From NCBI GenBank assembly GCA_000310025.1, contig FN648485.1:32892-87550 (forward strand): a stretch of DNA of 54,659 nt. The letters run 5' to 3'. The stretch is from Ectocarpus siliculosus (Eukaryota; Sar; Phaeophyceae; Ectocarpales; Ectocarpaceae). Below, piece after piece: positions 42,241-51,780 of this stretch. A program made the translations under genes and the position numbers. Every line of letters starts with the position of its first letter. Positions within the stretch are counted from its first letter, which is position 1. A model generated the notes under the pieces. That model had not been told where the DNA came from. It ran no database searches and saw only the letters and a program-made list of their open reading frames with translations.

Positions 42241-44065
42241 TGCCCCGCCGCCCGAGCGCAGCTCTCGTTTGCTGCCCCCCAACGACCACGTTTCGACGTC
42301 GTCTCAACATAACGCGGTCAATGAAGTTAGCCCTTCTACATACCAGCGTCTTCGGATGGCCTCAACCCCTCCGTCGACTGAACGATTCGCGTCGTTTTCA
42401 CAATACGCTGCGAATGTTCCATCGGATCATGACACCGCTGTTTGGGCCGTGTCTTCCGGGTGCCCTCAGCCATCCTCTTCCTCTTCTTTGCTTCCTGAGC
42501 AAGGTCCGGATTTGGTTGATGGTGTTGTTACCATCGATGATGACTCTTTCACCACCCAAATCCTCACTCACAGTGGTTCAGCTTCTGTTCAGTTTGGATG
42601 TGTTGCTCTTTTAGACACGGGTTCCCCGCAGTCTTTTATTAGTGCATCTGCGTGGGAATCCATGAAAGCCGCTTCGGCCGCTTCGTCGTTGTCTGAGAAA
42701 CAAACCCAACCTCGCTGTTGGGGAGGTTTCGGCGAATCTGCTCCACTTCAAACTTCGACTATTGCCCGTTTGAGCGTGCAGTTTCTTCGCATGCGCCTTC
42801 CTACTTCCTCTCTCGCTGTTTGGGCGTACGTTGTTCCCGATGGTGTTATGCATCATGACGTGCTCCTTGGGGGAGACAGTTGGATGCGGTTTAGCGACCG
42901 CTCTTACCGCACTTTGCGTGCCAAACGCCCTGGTGACCGTGTTTTTGGTGAGCTTACCCTGGCTCAGCATAGCAGTTGCGGTGCCACCGCATTTGCTCAC
43001 GATTTGTCTTCCACAGATGGTAACTACCAGCTTCGCTATGCTGGAAAACATTCCGTCCAACTTCACCCTGAACATAGCCTTGTTCCGGTTAATTTGGTAC
43101 GCAGCGATGGCTCTCCAGCCCTCGTGGGTAACTATCTCGTGGATATGCTTCCACAATGTGCTATGTTTTCTTCCGAGGAACCAGGCGACGTTCTGGGTAC
43201 AGCTTCGGCTCCCCTTCTTCGCGTGCCTCTCAGTGCTGTGTCTCGCCACAGTTTGAGCGATGGTCTTCAATCTGCGGCTCAAGATCACACCACTGCTTCG
43301 GGCAGCTGGGTTCCGGGTCCTGTTTCGACAGATGGCATTGATTCGTCTGCCACGCATCGCATTGATGACCCCTTCGTGTATAATTTGCATGAGCGACCCA
43401 CGCCGTCGCAAAGCGGCAAAAAGGACCCTGGTTCTGCCAGTGCTTCTCTTTCGTCGCCTCCGCCTGCTCTTCTCGAGCGGTTGACGTCTGAACAACTTCA
43501 GAGTTTTTCCCACGTATGGGATAAGCTCCCCTGCCATCTCCGGGAGATTTCTTTTGATCTCCATGGTCCGGGTTGGACTCCGGATGTCATCACTCAGCTT
43601 GGTAACGTCCTGTGCGACTATCATGATGTCTTCTCGAGTTCCCCCACCGACTTTGGATCTTGTTCGCTTTTTCCTTTCAAGCTTACAGTTCCTCCGGGCA
43701 GTGCACCCGTCACGTCTCGTCCATACCGCGTTAACCCCCCGGTGGCGAAACAAGTTGACGCGATCCTTGATCAATATCTTGCGGCTGGTCTGATCAAACA
43801 TTCGACCTCGCCCTACTCGAGTCCTTTGGTAGTCATACCGAAGAAAGCTGGTGGTGTTCGCATCACTGTCAACTATCGCAAGCTCAACAAGCTTTGTGCT
43901 TTGAGCCAGCTTCCGATTCCTCGAGTTGATGATACTTTGGACAAGTTGTTGAAAGGGCGAATTTATTCCCTTTTCGACATGAAGTCTTCATTCCACCAAA
44001 TCACGGTTCACCGTGATACAATCCCTTTGACGGCATTCGTGACGTCTTCCGGGCTTTTTGAGTAG

Positions 44066-44953
44066 TTGAAGATGCCTCAGGGCAGTTCTGCTGCCCCTGG
44101 GTGGTTTTGCAAGGTGGTCAACGAAGTCATCAAAAATCTCCACGGTGTTGCATCGTACTTGGATGATTTGATCGCTTTCGACGACAACCCTGCTTCTCAT
44201 GTTGATACCATGCGCGCTCTGTTTGAACGCTTGCGCACACACAACTTGAAACTCACCCCACCGAAGGCCACCATTGGCGCTACCGAAGCGGATTTCCTCG
44301 GCCACACCATCTCCCCTGACGGTGTTCGGCCTAACGGGGCCAAGGTTGCGGCCCTCACCCAAATGCCCATGCCAAAGGATGTTAAACAACTTCGCTCTCT
44401 TCTCGGCGGCCTCAGCTACTACCGCAAGTTCCTTCCCCGCATGGCTACGCGAGTTCGACCTCTGACCACTCTTCTCAAGAAGCAGGCGACGTTTGCCTTC
44501 ACCCCTGCCATGGAGCAAGCTGTTCGCGTCCTGCTGTCTGAGTTGGCCAATCCTCCTGTCTTGGTTTATCCAGACTGGGATGCCGTTACGGACGGCTCGC
44601 GACCTTTTCGCCTCTACTGTGATGCTAGTCGCGATGGGTTCGGCGGGACTCTCGAACAAGAACAGCCGGATGGCTCCATCCGGCCCATCGTTTTCATCAG
44701 CCGAGCTACTTTGGACTCCGAACGTCATTGGACTCCCCTCGACCTCGAGGCGGGTAGCATCGTATGGTGCATCAAACGACTTCGCGGTTATTTGTGGGGC
44801 ACGAAATATATCGCATTTTTACCGACCACAAATCTCTTGAGCATTTTGCCAAGGTGGGGGAGAACAATGCCCGCGTTCAGCGTTGGCTTGAATTCTTATC
44901 GCCTACAATTACACTCTCGAGTACCGCAAGGGTTCAGCAAATGGCAACGCTGA
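44066..44953 (+). CDS. Pol segment after the RT nonsense codon (RT palm/thumb, start of RNase H)
   Basis: This 295-codon stretch is the continuation of Pol in the same frame as the upstream part, starting at the codon after TAG 44063-44065. It holds the RT YLDD box, the GHTIS-type motif, and the RNase H start YCDASRDGFGG with DLEAGSIVW. After about 44815 the true RNase H sequence moves to another frame, so the last 40 or so residues of this frame are spurious. Confidence 0.85.
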   Translation: MKMPQGSSAAPGWFCKVVNEVIKNLHGVASYLDDLIAFDDNPASHVDTMRALFERLRTHNLKLTPPKATIGATEADFLGHTISPDGVRPNGAKVAALTQMPMPKDVKQLRSLLGGLSYYRKFLPRMATRVRPLTTLLKKQATFAFTPAMEQAVRVLLSELANPPVLVYPDWDAVTDGSRPFRLYCDASRDGFGGTLEQEQPDGSIRPIVFISRATLDSERHWTPLDLEAGSIVWCIKRLRGYLWGTKYIAFLPTTNLLSILPRWGRTMPAFSVGLNSYRLQLHSRVPQGFSKWQR

Positions 44954-45011
44954 TTTCCTCTCTCGCCTTCCGATCGATGCGGCAGAATGTGACCGATCTG
45001 GTCGCAGTCGC

Positions 45012-48000
45012 TTGACACCGGATGACGATGAGGAGAGCGTATTCTTCATCCGTTCTTGTGGCCTTACGCCTTCTGGCCATCGCGCCGTGGGTGTTGGCTT
45101 GGGTGGGCTCGTCCCGACTTCCCCGACTTCGGTCTTGGGTGGGCTGGCCCCCTCTACAGATGATTTTGTCGACTTCCGTCGGCATGGTCCACGTCTCTCG
45201 CCGTCAGGCCTTTCGTCTCCGTCTGGCATCTGGAACATCGCACCCTGGCCGTCCATCAACTCCCGCGGGTTGTCTCCTTCACTACGACGCCTGGGTGATA
45301 GGACCCTCGATTGGTCTGGCTCCTTACGTTCTTCGGTGGAGGACATTTTGGCTCTCGAGCCGGAGTCTTCGCCGGCCGTCTCGCCGACTGCAGCATCACG
45401 ACGGACTCTCGACCCTACTCAACTGATTTCCACGCGAACTCGCCGTCGCACGGCGGTTGTGGCAGGCACGCCCCTCCCGCCCGTGGACTATGGTTTCTGC
45501 GAGGACCCGCCTGCTCCTACTCGGATTTCCGCTTCGCCCCGATCGTTTCGACGTTCCCCGCCTGCACAATCAGCATCGACGGCGCCCCCCGTTTTTACCA
45601 GGTTGGTTTCGACTCCTGGTGCTGACCCTTCGATCTCGGACCTTCCTACGGCTCTGGCTCGTGGAAGGGATCTTGCGTTATCGACGCATCCTGCAACTTC
45701 GGTTGCTCCTGCCCAGCAGTCTTCTGCTGCTCCCGATTCTTCGGAATCTTCGACGCGTTTGGTTTCGACCACTTGTACGCCTTCGTCTTCGGTTTCCGCT
45801 GCTACTCTGCCTTCGGGTGGATTGCAGCCGGAGCCTCAGGAATCGGCCCCCTCTTCTATCGAGGCGGCTTTACATTCTTCGGCAGATTTAGCCTTCCGGG
45901 CGTCTGTCGAACGTTTCTCGCATGCTGATTGGGCTCGCGAGCAACGTAACGAACCTGTTTGTGATACAGCTATTCGTTTCATCCTTCTAGGTCGGCCTTC
46001 GGCTCTCCCTCCGGATTTCCTGGATCATCTTCCGTCCGCTCGTCGACCTCCTCTGTCGGAGATTCGTGACCTGTCTAACAAAGGCCGGTTACATGTTGGC
46101 GATGATGGTTTGGTCTTGCTTGTTCGCAAGCAAACAGCGCCCCCGTCGTCTACGACCACACGTCCTGGCGGGCGTGCTGCTCGCCTTCTCAACGACGAAC
46201 CCATTCGGATTTATGTTCCCATGCTCAGGCGTCCGTGGATCATGCAAGCCTGTCACGCTGATGCATCCTGCCACCTCGGTGCCGCTCGCACGCTTAGCAT
46301 ACTGGAACGTTTTTATTGGTGGGTTGGCATGAGTGTTTGCACGAAGTGGTGGGTACGGCATTGTTTGCGATGCCAAGCTCGCAAGTCATCTCGTCAAACG
46401 CCTCGATGGCCTACTTTGTGCCTTCCGCTGCCTTCGGGCCCCGGTGTATCGGTGAGCGTCGATTATTTCGGTCCCCTCCCGTTGACACCGCGCGGAAACG
46501 CATATAGTCTGCTTTTCACTGACCGTTTCAGCCGCCGTGCTGACATGTACGCGGTTACGGCTGCAGAATTCACCGCCGAAGGCACCGCTGACGTACTTGT
46601 CAATCGGTATATCCCTTTATGGGGTTGCCCTTTGAGTCTCCAGTCTGATAATGGCTCTCAGTTTTGTTCTAAACTGTCGCAGGCTGTATACGCCCGTCTG
46701 GCTATACGCAAAGTGGCTACCAGCTCTTACCATCCCAACGGCAATGGGGGTGTGGAGCGCGTAAATCACACTATGGCTCAGATGTTGGCTATGGTCGTCA
46801 ATGAGAGGCAAGATGATTGGGACATTCATCTGCCGCACGTTGAGTTTGCCTACAACAATTCGGTTAGTGCCGCTACTGGTTTGGCGCCCAACGAGGTGCA
46901 TATGAACCGACTGCCACGCATGCCGATGACTGTTTTTGAGCATCCATATGCTCGAGGCCACCAAAGCTTGCATCGCGATCAACTTGAGTATTGCGATCTT
47001 GCTGCTGATCGCCAACGTCGTTCTTACGATTTAGTTCGCGAACAGCACAACCTGTCCGTTTCGAGGATTGAGCGGCGTAACTCCGCTCTATCGGATGCGT
47101 TGCGCAAGGTCCCCTCATACACCGTCGGTGGATGGGTTTGGGTGTACAACACCGAATCTACCATTCGCCAAGGTGTTCGTTCAGGCACGGATGACAAGGT
47201 CCTCAAGGCTAAGTTGTCTTTCCTGTGGACTGGTCCGTTCAAGATCTTGGCCGTGGGTCCGTGTCCTGACGCTCCCGACGGTTGTCCTCTGGCTTCCAAG
47301 TTACTGTATTTGGATCTTCCATCGGATCTGCCGGGTCCGGACTCGAAAAACCGTGTGTCAGTTGCGCGTTGCAAGCCTTGCGCTAATCTGCATGACACTG
47401 AAGACTTGCCTCGGTTCCTGCCTGCCGGCCTTTCACCGTATGTGCTAAACTCCTATGCGAATAAATCTCCTCCCTACCATGTTACGGAAGACGACGTGTC
47501 GACTCCGGTCGAACGTCTCGAGGTTGACCGCATTAGTGGCCATCAGTCTGTTCGGGGCCGTGGTGGCACCATCGCTGTTTTATACCAAACGCATTGGAAA
47601 GGTCTTCTTCGTCCTTCTTGGGAACGTGAGATGGACCTCCAGCATTCCAAGCCCCACATTCTCCGGTACTGGACGGGTTCGCCTGATCAACATCGACAAA
47701 CGAATCGTCGCTATCGGGCGATGCGTATTGGTGCGGCCACCCGCGAGATGGCGCGCGCTAAAGGGGAGCGAGCTTTGCCTTCGGGTTATTCGCTCGTCTC
47801 TCGTTCAACTTGGGACCGTCGCTTCGCCAACACTCCGCTACCTGCAGGCGCCTTCTTCTGGTACAAAGCTCGCGATGGATTCTGGTGGTTGGGCAAGATT
47901 ACTGGACCGCCTCTACCGTCCGACTTCTACGTCGTCCGCTTCTTGGACGATCCTGGCCCTGTCAAGTTCGCCCTTCCTGATGTTCGCTACTCCACCGCTG

Positions 48001-48140
48001 AAACCGCCGTCTCCGGATCCTGGTGCCTCCAAGTTCACAGCGGCAGTGCCCTTTTTAAGGGGATCCTTCGCAACGTCGACATGTCGCGTGGTGACCCCGG
48101 GACTGATTCGTTGCCTGATAACGTTGCGCGCCCCCATTAA
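45012..48140 (+). CDS. Pol segment after the frameshifts (spacer, integrase, chromodomain, C-terminal module)
   Basis: A 1042-codon frame that resumes Pol after the second frameshift; sense in this frame actually begins near 44905 with the end of RNase H. The first 290 or so residues are Ser/Pro/Arg-rich low complexity. Integrase has an intact HHCC and D-D-E triad. The chromodomain has VERLEVDRISG, THWKGL and RPSWEREMDLQ, the usual Y/W-K-G and W-E landmarks. Such domains guide insertion to marked chromatin in chromoviruses (family knowledge). The terminal module, FFWYKARDGFWWLGKITG and YVVRFLDDPG, resembles a Tudor/SH3-like barrel. The integrase half of this copy therefore looks undamaged. 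Confidence 0.88.
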   Translation: MTPDDDEESVFFIRSCGLTPSGHRAVGVGLGGLVPTSPTSVLGGLAPSTDDFVDFRRHGPRLSPSGLSSPSGIWNIAPWPSINSRGLSPSLRRLGDRTLDWSGSLRSSVEDILALEPESSPAVSPTAASRRTLDPTQLISTRTRRRTAVVAGTPLPPVDYGFCEDPPAPTRISASPRSFRRSPPAQSASTAPPVFTRLVSTPGADPSISDLPTALARGRDLALSTHPATSVAPAQQSSAAPDSSESSTRLVSTTCTPSSSVSAATLPSGGLQPEPQESAPSSIEAALHSSADLAFRASVERFSHADWAREQRNEPVCDTAIRFILLGRPSALPPDFLDHLPSARRPPLSEIRDLSNKGRLHVGDDGLVLLVRKQTAPPSSTTTRPGGRAARLLNDEPIRIYVPMLRRPWIMQACHADASCHLGAARTLSILERFYWWVGMSVCTKWWVRHCLRCQARKSSRQTPRWPTLCLPLPSGPGVSVSVDYFGPLPLTPRGNAYSLLFTDRFSRRADMYAVTAAEFTAEGTADVLVNRYIPLWGCPLSLQSDNGSQFCSKLSQAVYARLAIRKVATSSYHPNGNGGVERVNHTMAQMLAMVVNERQDDWDIHLPHVEFAYNNSVSAATGLAPNEVHMNRLPRMPMTVFEHPYARGHQSLHRDQLEYCDLAADRQRRSYDLVREQHNLSVSRIERRNSALSDALRKVPSYTVGGWVWVYNTESTIRQGVRSGTDDKVLKAKLSFLWTGPFKILAVGPCPDAPDGCPLASKLLYLDLPSDLPGPDSKNRVSVARCKPCANLHDTEDLPRFLPAGLSPYVLNSYANKSPPYHVTEDDVSTPVERLEVDRISGHQSVRGRGGTIAVLYQTHWKGLLRPSWEREMDLQHSKPHILRYWTGSPDQHRQTNRRYRAMRIGAATREMARAKGERALPSGYSLVSRSTWDRRFANTPLPAGAFFWYKARDGFWWLGKITGPPLPSDFYVVRFLDDPGPVKFALPDVRYSTAETAVSGSWCLQVHSGSALFKGILRNVDMSRGDPGTDSLPDNVARPH

Positions 48141-48700
48141 GACGACATGCTAGTTGTCTTGGCTTTCTGCTGTTTTCAGCGTTTTTTGGGTTGCTTTTTA
48201 GCCTTGGTTGGTTTTCGCTTTCTCCTCGCTTTATTTTGTGCCTTTAGCATTTGGTCACGACCTGTAGGTGTTTCGCGCCCATTGTTGCCCCTTCTACACT
48301 GCCGTGGCGACTGCGTGAATGGCGTATCTGATCGTTTTCTTACGATACCGGTCTTGTTGTGGTTCCTACAGTGATCCTTTCTTTTTTGTCGTTTTGACGA
48401 CCTTTGTTTTTCTTTTCTGTTTTTCTTCCTTCTTTGTGTTTTCCTTTCTTTGGTTCCGACCTTCTTCCGGTCGTCGTAGGCTTTTCTTGGCCCCGTCAGT
48501 TCCTTCCTGTCTGTGTCTTTTTGTCGTTTTAGAAGTCAAACGATGGTCTTGCGACTCATCGAGTGAGAGGTGTGGGAGGGTGAATTGTGCTGTTGTGGAG
48601 CTCCACATCCTCGATACTTTCATTTAGAGACTCGACAATTGCTTGTCAAGACTCCGAGGTTTTATAGTATCTGCGTATGAGAACCTCCAGGGTGGGCTAG
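48141..48700 (+). other. 3' untranslated region of the retrotransposon
   Basis: T-rich 560-base stretch between the pol stop and the 3' LTR. A short G/A-rich sequence (CCAGGGTGGGC, about 48688-48698) immediately before the LTR is the best candidate for a polypurine tract, but it is weak. No extra ORF (for example env) is supported here. Confidence 0.6.
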
Positions 48701-48968
48701 TGTTATAGGATTCAGATGTGTAGACGGAACATAGAAGAGCTTGGTTCCTTCTAGAAGGCGCGGAGAGATGTAACTCTCCGCGGAAGGATAAAAAGCAGGG
48801 GACAGGATCTAGTAGCCCCTGCTTGTGCAGAGGATCCTGTGCCCCTTGGTGTCATTCCTACCGATACCCAAGGCAACAGCTACTGCTGCTGCTGTTCTAC
48901 AAGAGTAACAACAAGTGAGTTCTTCTTCACGGGTCAACCAGACTTCATCACGCGTGCATACCACTACA
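48701..48968 (+). repeat. 3' LTR (268 bp)
   Basis: Same length as the 5' LTR with one substitution (T at 48906). It is followed by ATAC at 48969-48972, which completes the target duplication and re-enters the 91-bp array. Confidence 0.95.
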
Positions 48969-48971
48969 ATA

Positions 48972-49335
48972 CCTTGGCAATCGCGGCCGTGCGGCAATCT
49001 TGGGAGTCACCACGCCAAGGGGTAACACATCCAAAGGTCATCACAATGCCGGCAACACGCAACCTTGGCAATCTCGGCGGTGCGGCATCTTTGGGAGTCA
49101 CATCGCCAAGGGGTAAAAAATACGAAGGTCATCGCAATGCCGGCAACACGATACCTTGGCAATCTCGGCCGTGCGGCAACCTTGGGAGTCACCTCGCCAA
49201 GGGATAAAGAATCCAAAGGTCATCGCAATACGGGCAACACGCAACCTTGGCAATCTCGGCGGTGCGGCAACCTTGGGAGGCATCTCGCCAAGGGGAAAAA
49301 AATCTCGAGGTCATCGCAATGCCGGCAAGAACACG
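48972..49335. repeat. Four 91-bp tandem repeat units, right of the retrotransposon
   Basis: Units start at 48972, 49063, 49154 and 49245, each with CCTTGGCAATC, a GTGCGGCA block, GGGAGTCAC/GGGAGGCAT, CGCCAAGG and a GGTCATC...GCAACAC end. Alternating units resemble each other more (GATACC versus GCAACC ends), suggesting a 182-bp higher-order unit. The CCTTGGC and GCCAAGG blocks within each unit are complementary and could fold. ORFs drawn here are repeat translations. Confidence 0.95.
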
Positions 49336-49803
49336 CGATTGTAGTTATTCATGTGTGTGTGCGGAGGAACAAGGGAGGAACAAATCGGGGGCGCGCAGAT
49401 TGGAGTGCGGAGGGGGCCCACGGAAGGTGCATAATTTCCATAGGGAAGGGGGGCTCTCGAGAAAAAAATGGTTGGAGCTGACGTGGACACGCACGACAGA
49501 GCCAGTGTGTCCCTCCCTTCCCGCGCTCCCGTCCCCCTTTCGTGCAAAGAGCATATACACCATCAGCGCTATGAGCAGCACGGGCACTACTGCTGACCCC
49601 CAGCATGCTGCAGCAGCACAGTCGCAGTCTAACTGCAGAAGAAGGAGGAAAATATGCAGAAGCACGTCGCGAAGATCAGGACCAAAGTACGAAGGTTGCG
49701 TGACAACCTCACGGATGAGGTGAGGGGGGCACACCCACCCGATTTAGTATGAACCTTTTGCCCCGTCCCTTTGGATTTGCACCCAATTAAAAACCCGCCA
49801 CGA
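49336..49803. other. Gene-poor stretch
   Basis: No supported gene. Sequence is purine-rich in places and includes CAGCAGCA near 49610. It leads into the CT microsatellite. Confidence 0.4.
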
Positions 49804-49868
49804 CCTCTATATTCTCTCTCCCTCTCTTTATTTCTATGTCTCTCTCTCTGTCTCTATCCGTCTCTCTC

Positions 49869-49902
<34 letters not shown>

Positions 49903-49907
49903 CCTCG

Positions 49908-49938
<31 letters not shown>

Positions 49939-49955
49939 TCTCTCTCTCTTGCTGG
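49804..49955. repeat. CT-rich microsatellite
   Basis: About 150 bases of (CT)n interrupted by CCCT, TTTC and CTGT. It looks like an extended polypyrimidine tract. Open frames across it are Ser/Leu low complexity and not genes. Confidence 0.9.
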
Positions 49956-50154
49956 CTCGCTCTCCCATTCGTTCCCAGGGACCTCTCCGAATATGTCAGT
50001 ACTGCTGTAGGCTACGACCCAACTTAATTTCGTGACTTGGTTGATTTGAACTTTTCTGTCTTTTCCCCCACAACTGGCTCTCTGCGGTCAAAGATCTTCC
50101 AAGCATGCGTGTACACCCATAAGTCACGGTGGCAAGGATAGTGCAGCAGTGGGT

Positions 50155-50184
50155 CCCTGTGAGCCCCCACATGGGCTCACAGGG
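50155..50184. other. Perfect 12-bp-stem hairpin
   Basis: CCCTGTGAGCCC and GGGCTCACAGGG flank a 6-base loop CCACAT. It is isolated in a gene-poor region. A palindrome ACAGTAGTACTACTGT lies at 50227-50242. Confidence 0.75.
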
Positions 50185-50260
50185 ATAGGGACGCGGTGTA
50201 TGTAAGGGTGACGAACAGGAGTGAGTACAGTAGTACTACTGTTGTACAGCAGTAGCAGCT

Positions 50261-50539
50261 ATGCGGAGAGAAATAGACTGTACAGCAGGAGTTGTTTCTG
50301 AGCAGGTGTGCATGCCGTCTCCGACAGCAACCGTCCGCACAGAGGGTGTACCTGTGCAAGCAATACCTGTTGGCACATCTTCTCCACCTCATATTTGGAC
50401 AGGGCATACACTGACGGGAAACCGCCTCACAGAAGCGCCAGATCGACGAAAAAAACGGCCCGCGCATCAGAGAATCGAGACTATCATCCACTATCATCGC
50501 ACAAAATGCATAACAATCGTGATAAATTTTACTAAATAA
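50261..50539 (+). CDS. Hypothetical 92-codon ORF
   Basis: ATG-initiated frame, hydrophilic, with no recognised domain and no sign of splicing. Neighbouring sequence is repetitive (GATCGGAGCTG motifs at about 50553-50570 and 51010-51035). Probably chance or a decayed fragment. Confidence 0.15.
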   Translation: MRREIDCTAGVVSEQVCMPSPTATVRTEGVPVQAIPVGTSSPPHIWTGHTLTGNRLTEAPDRRKKRPAHQRIETIIHYHRTKCITIVINFTK

Positions 50540-51410
50540 TCTGTAGAGCTGTGATCGGAGCTGTGATCAGAGCTGTAGTCCCGAAAACCCTTGCCTTTGA
50601 GCGAAATTTTGCACACAGCAGACGAACCACCCTCCACTCCCAATTCTGGGAACCACACGCACCGCAATCACAACAACATCAAGCACCGAGGCAGTACGTT
50701 AGCATCGGCTCCGGTGTACGCTTGCTCTGCTCTCCCCCGCGGATGCGGCACCGGGTTGATCACATGTTCAGGGTGATGTATGCACCCTCCGGTGGTATTT
50801 TGCGTTTGAATCTTGCAGTACCGGTAGGCAGTAGATTGGATCTGGAAAGGATATCGGCCCCACGTCAGAGAGGTTAGGCATGGGTGAGTAGTGTACTATG
50901 TGAGTCCTGTGCGCATTGCTGATAAGCGTGCTTTAGGGGTGGGCTGCCTGTGTCTCCCTGCTGGTCTCTATGTGTGTTTTTTGTTCTTAGCCGGGGCACA
51001 ACGCAAAGTGATCGGAGCTGAGAACGGAGCTGAATCGGCCTGTAGTCACGTAAGGGTTAAGACTACCATCTCTATCGAAGAATCCTCACACTACACTACA
51101 AGTGCAAGGGGCTACGGGGGCTTCCGCCGTCACGCTTAAGGAAGCGATTCCAAGATACATGTTTTTTTATCGCGCAATAGATGCGGTTGGTGAGTTTTAA
51201 ACGATGTTGACTGGCTGAAAGATACTGCGCCTTTCCGACATCTGTGCATACGAAACAGAAGAGTAGAAAAGAGACTCACGAAGGCTGGGCAAGATTGGGA
51301 TGCGGGAGAGCGCTGAGGAGCTGAGGAGTGAGGAGGATGTGCAACCGAACGAGTGCGGGCGTCGAGAAGCAGCGTCACCCTGGTTGTCATATTCATATCT
51401 TTCGCTGTTG

Positions 51411-51432
51411 TTGTTGTTGTTGTTGTTGTTCT
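51411..51432. repeat. GTT trinucleotide microsatellite
   Basis: About seven GTT units upstream of gene C. The region 50540-51780 has no other supported gene. Confidence 0.85.
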
Positions 51433-51780
51433 TTTCTTCACATTAAACAAGTGTCAGTTGCTATTCCTAAAATCTAGCGAAGACTCGGTCGGTGGTCACA
51501 AAAATGCTAGAGCCATCAGAAGATACAGTATAAAGAACACTCACACTTTGCAAGGAAAGGGCCGGCGTCAAGAAGAAGTGCACCTACAATCCCTGCAGTA
51601 CGTATACGTGCCCAAAATAAATTAAGTACCTGTCCGCACACTACATTCATTCGACGACAGCGCGCAGAGAAGAGAGAATCAAACACTAATCCCTCGTGTC
51701 GCGGCCTTGACTTTAATGTTACCATTGTTTGATCTCCGTGCTGCTCGTCCCTGTCCCTGCTTGTATCTATTGCTGTGCAG

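Larger units (their letters stand above)
40454..48140 (+). pseudogene. pol: Pol polyprotein: NADAR - protease - RT - RNase H - integrase - chromodomain, with three lesions
   Basis: Same frame as Gag after the UGA. A Ser/Thr-rich leader precedes the NADAR domain (41775-42240). The aspartic protease has LLDTGSPQSF (DTG 42614-42622) and later VLLGGDSW. RT (about 43640-44470) has the LFDMKSSFHQ Asp motif, MPQGSSAAPGW and YLDD (44156-44167). A TAG at 44063-44065 stands just before the MPQG motif where Trp is usual. RNase H (44610-44990) has YCDASRDGFGG, TDHKSLEHF and NADFLSR, broken by frameshifts near 44815 and 44900. A Ser/Pro-rich spacer of about 300 residues leads to the integrase: HHCC (46240-46375), then catalytic Asp (46461), Asp (46647) and Glu (46755) in VDYFGPL, SDNGSQF and GGVERVN. 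A chromodomain (47500-47680) and a final barrel-like module (about 47820-48010) end at TAA 48138-48140. Confidence 0.92.
34748..48968 (+). mobile_element. Ty3/gypsy chromovirus-type LTR retrotransposon carrying a NADAR domain (14.2 kb)
   Basis: Complete LTR-to-LTR element: two 268-bp LTRs beginning TGTTA and ending TACA, a 4-bp target duplication, a candidate primer-binding site after the 5' LTR, Gag and Pol in one frame separated by UGA, then a T-rich 3' untranslated region. Domain order is Gag (coiled coil, capsid-like region, zinc knuckle), NADAR, aspartic protease, RT, RNase H, low-complexity spacer, integrase, chromodomain and a second small barrel-like module. RT before integrase plus a chromodomain places it in Ty3/gypsy, close to chromoviruses. 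14.2 kb is far above the usual 5-8 kb. Three lesions (nonsense 44063-44065; frameshifts near 44815 and 44900) disable this copy as assembled. Confidence 0.95.

Noticed and set aside
42611-43801. 396-codon minus-strand frame
   Set aside because: Antisense to the protease-RT part of Pol, with a basic random-looking composition and no domain. The plus strand has clear protease and RT motifs.
45012-45900. Separate gene between RNase H and integrase
   Set aside because: The frame is continuous with the integrase and opens inside the end of RNase H, so it is a low-complexity spacer of Pol.
48141-48700. An env-like third ORF
   Set aside because: Only short T-rich frames with low-complexity hydrophobic runs; no signal peptide plus transmembrane arrangement that I would trust.
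48972-49335. Overlapping open frames rich in VAARPRLPRYR-like peptides
   Set aside because: They are translations of the 91-bp tandem repeat in several frames on both strands, with no independent coding signal.
49771-50010. Leu/Ser-rich membrane-like small protein
   Set aside because: It is the translation of a CT microsatellite.
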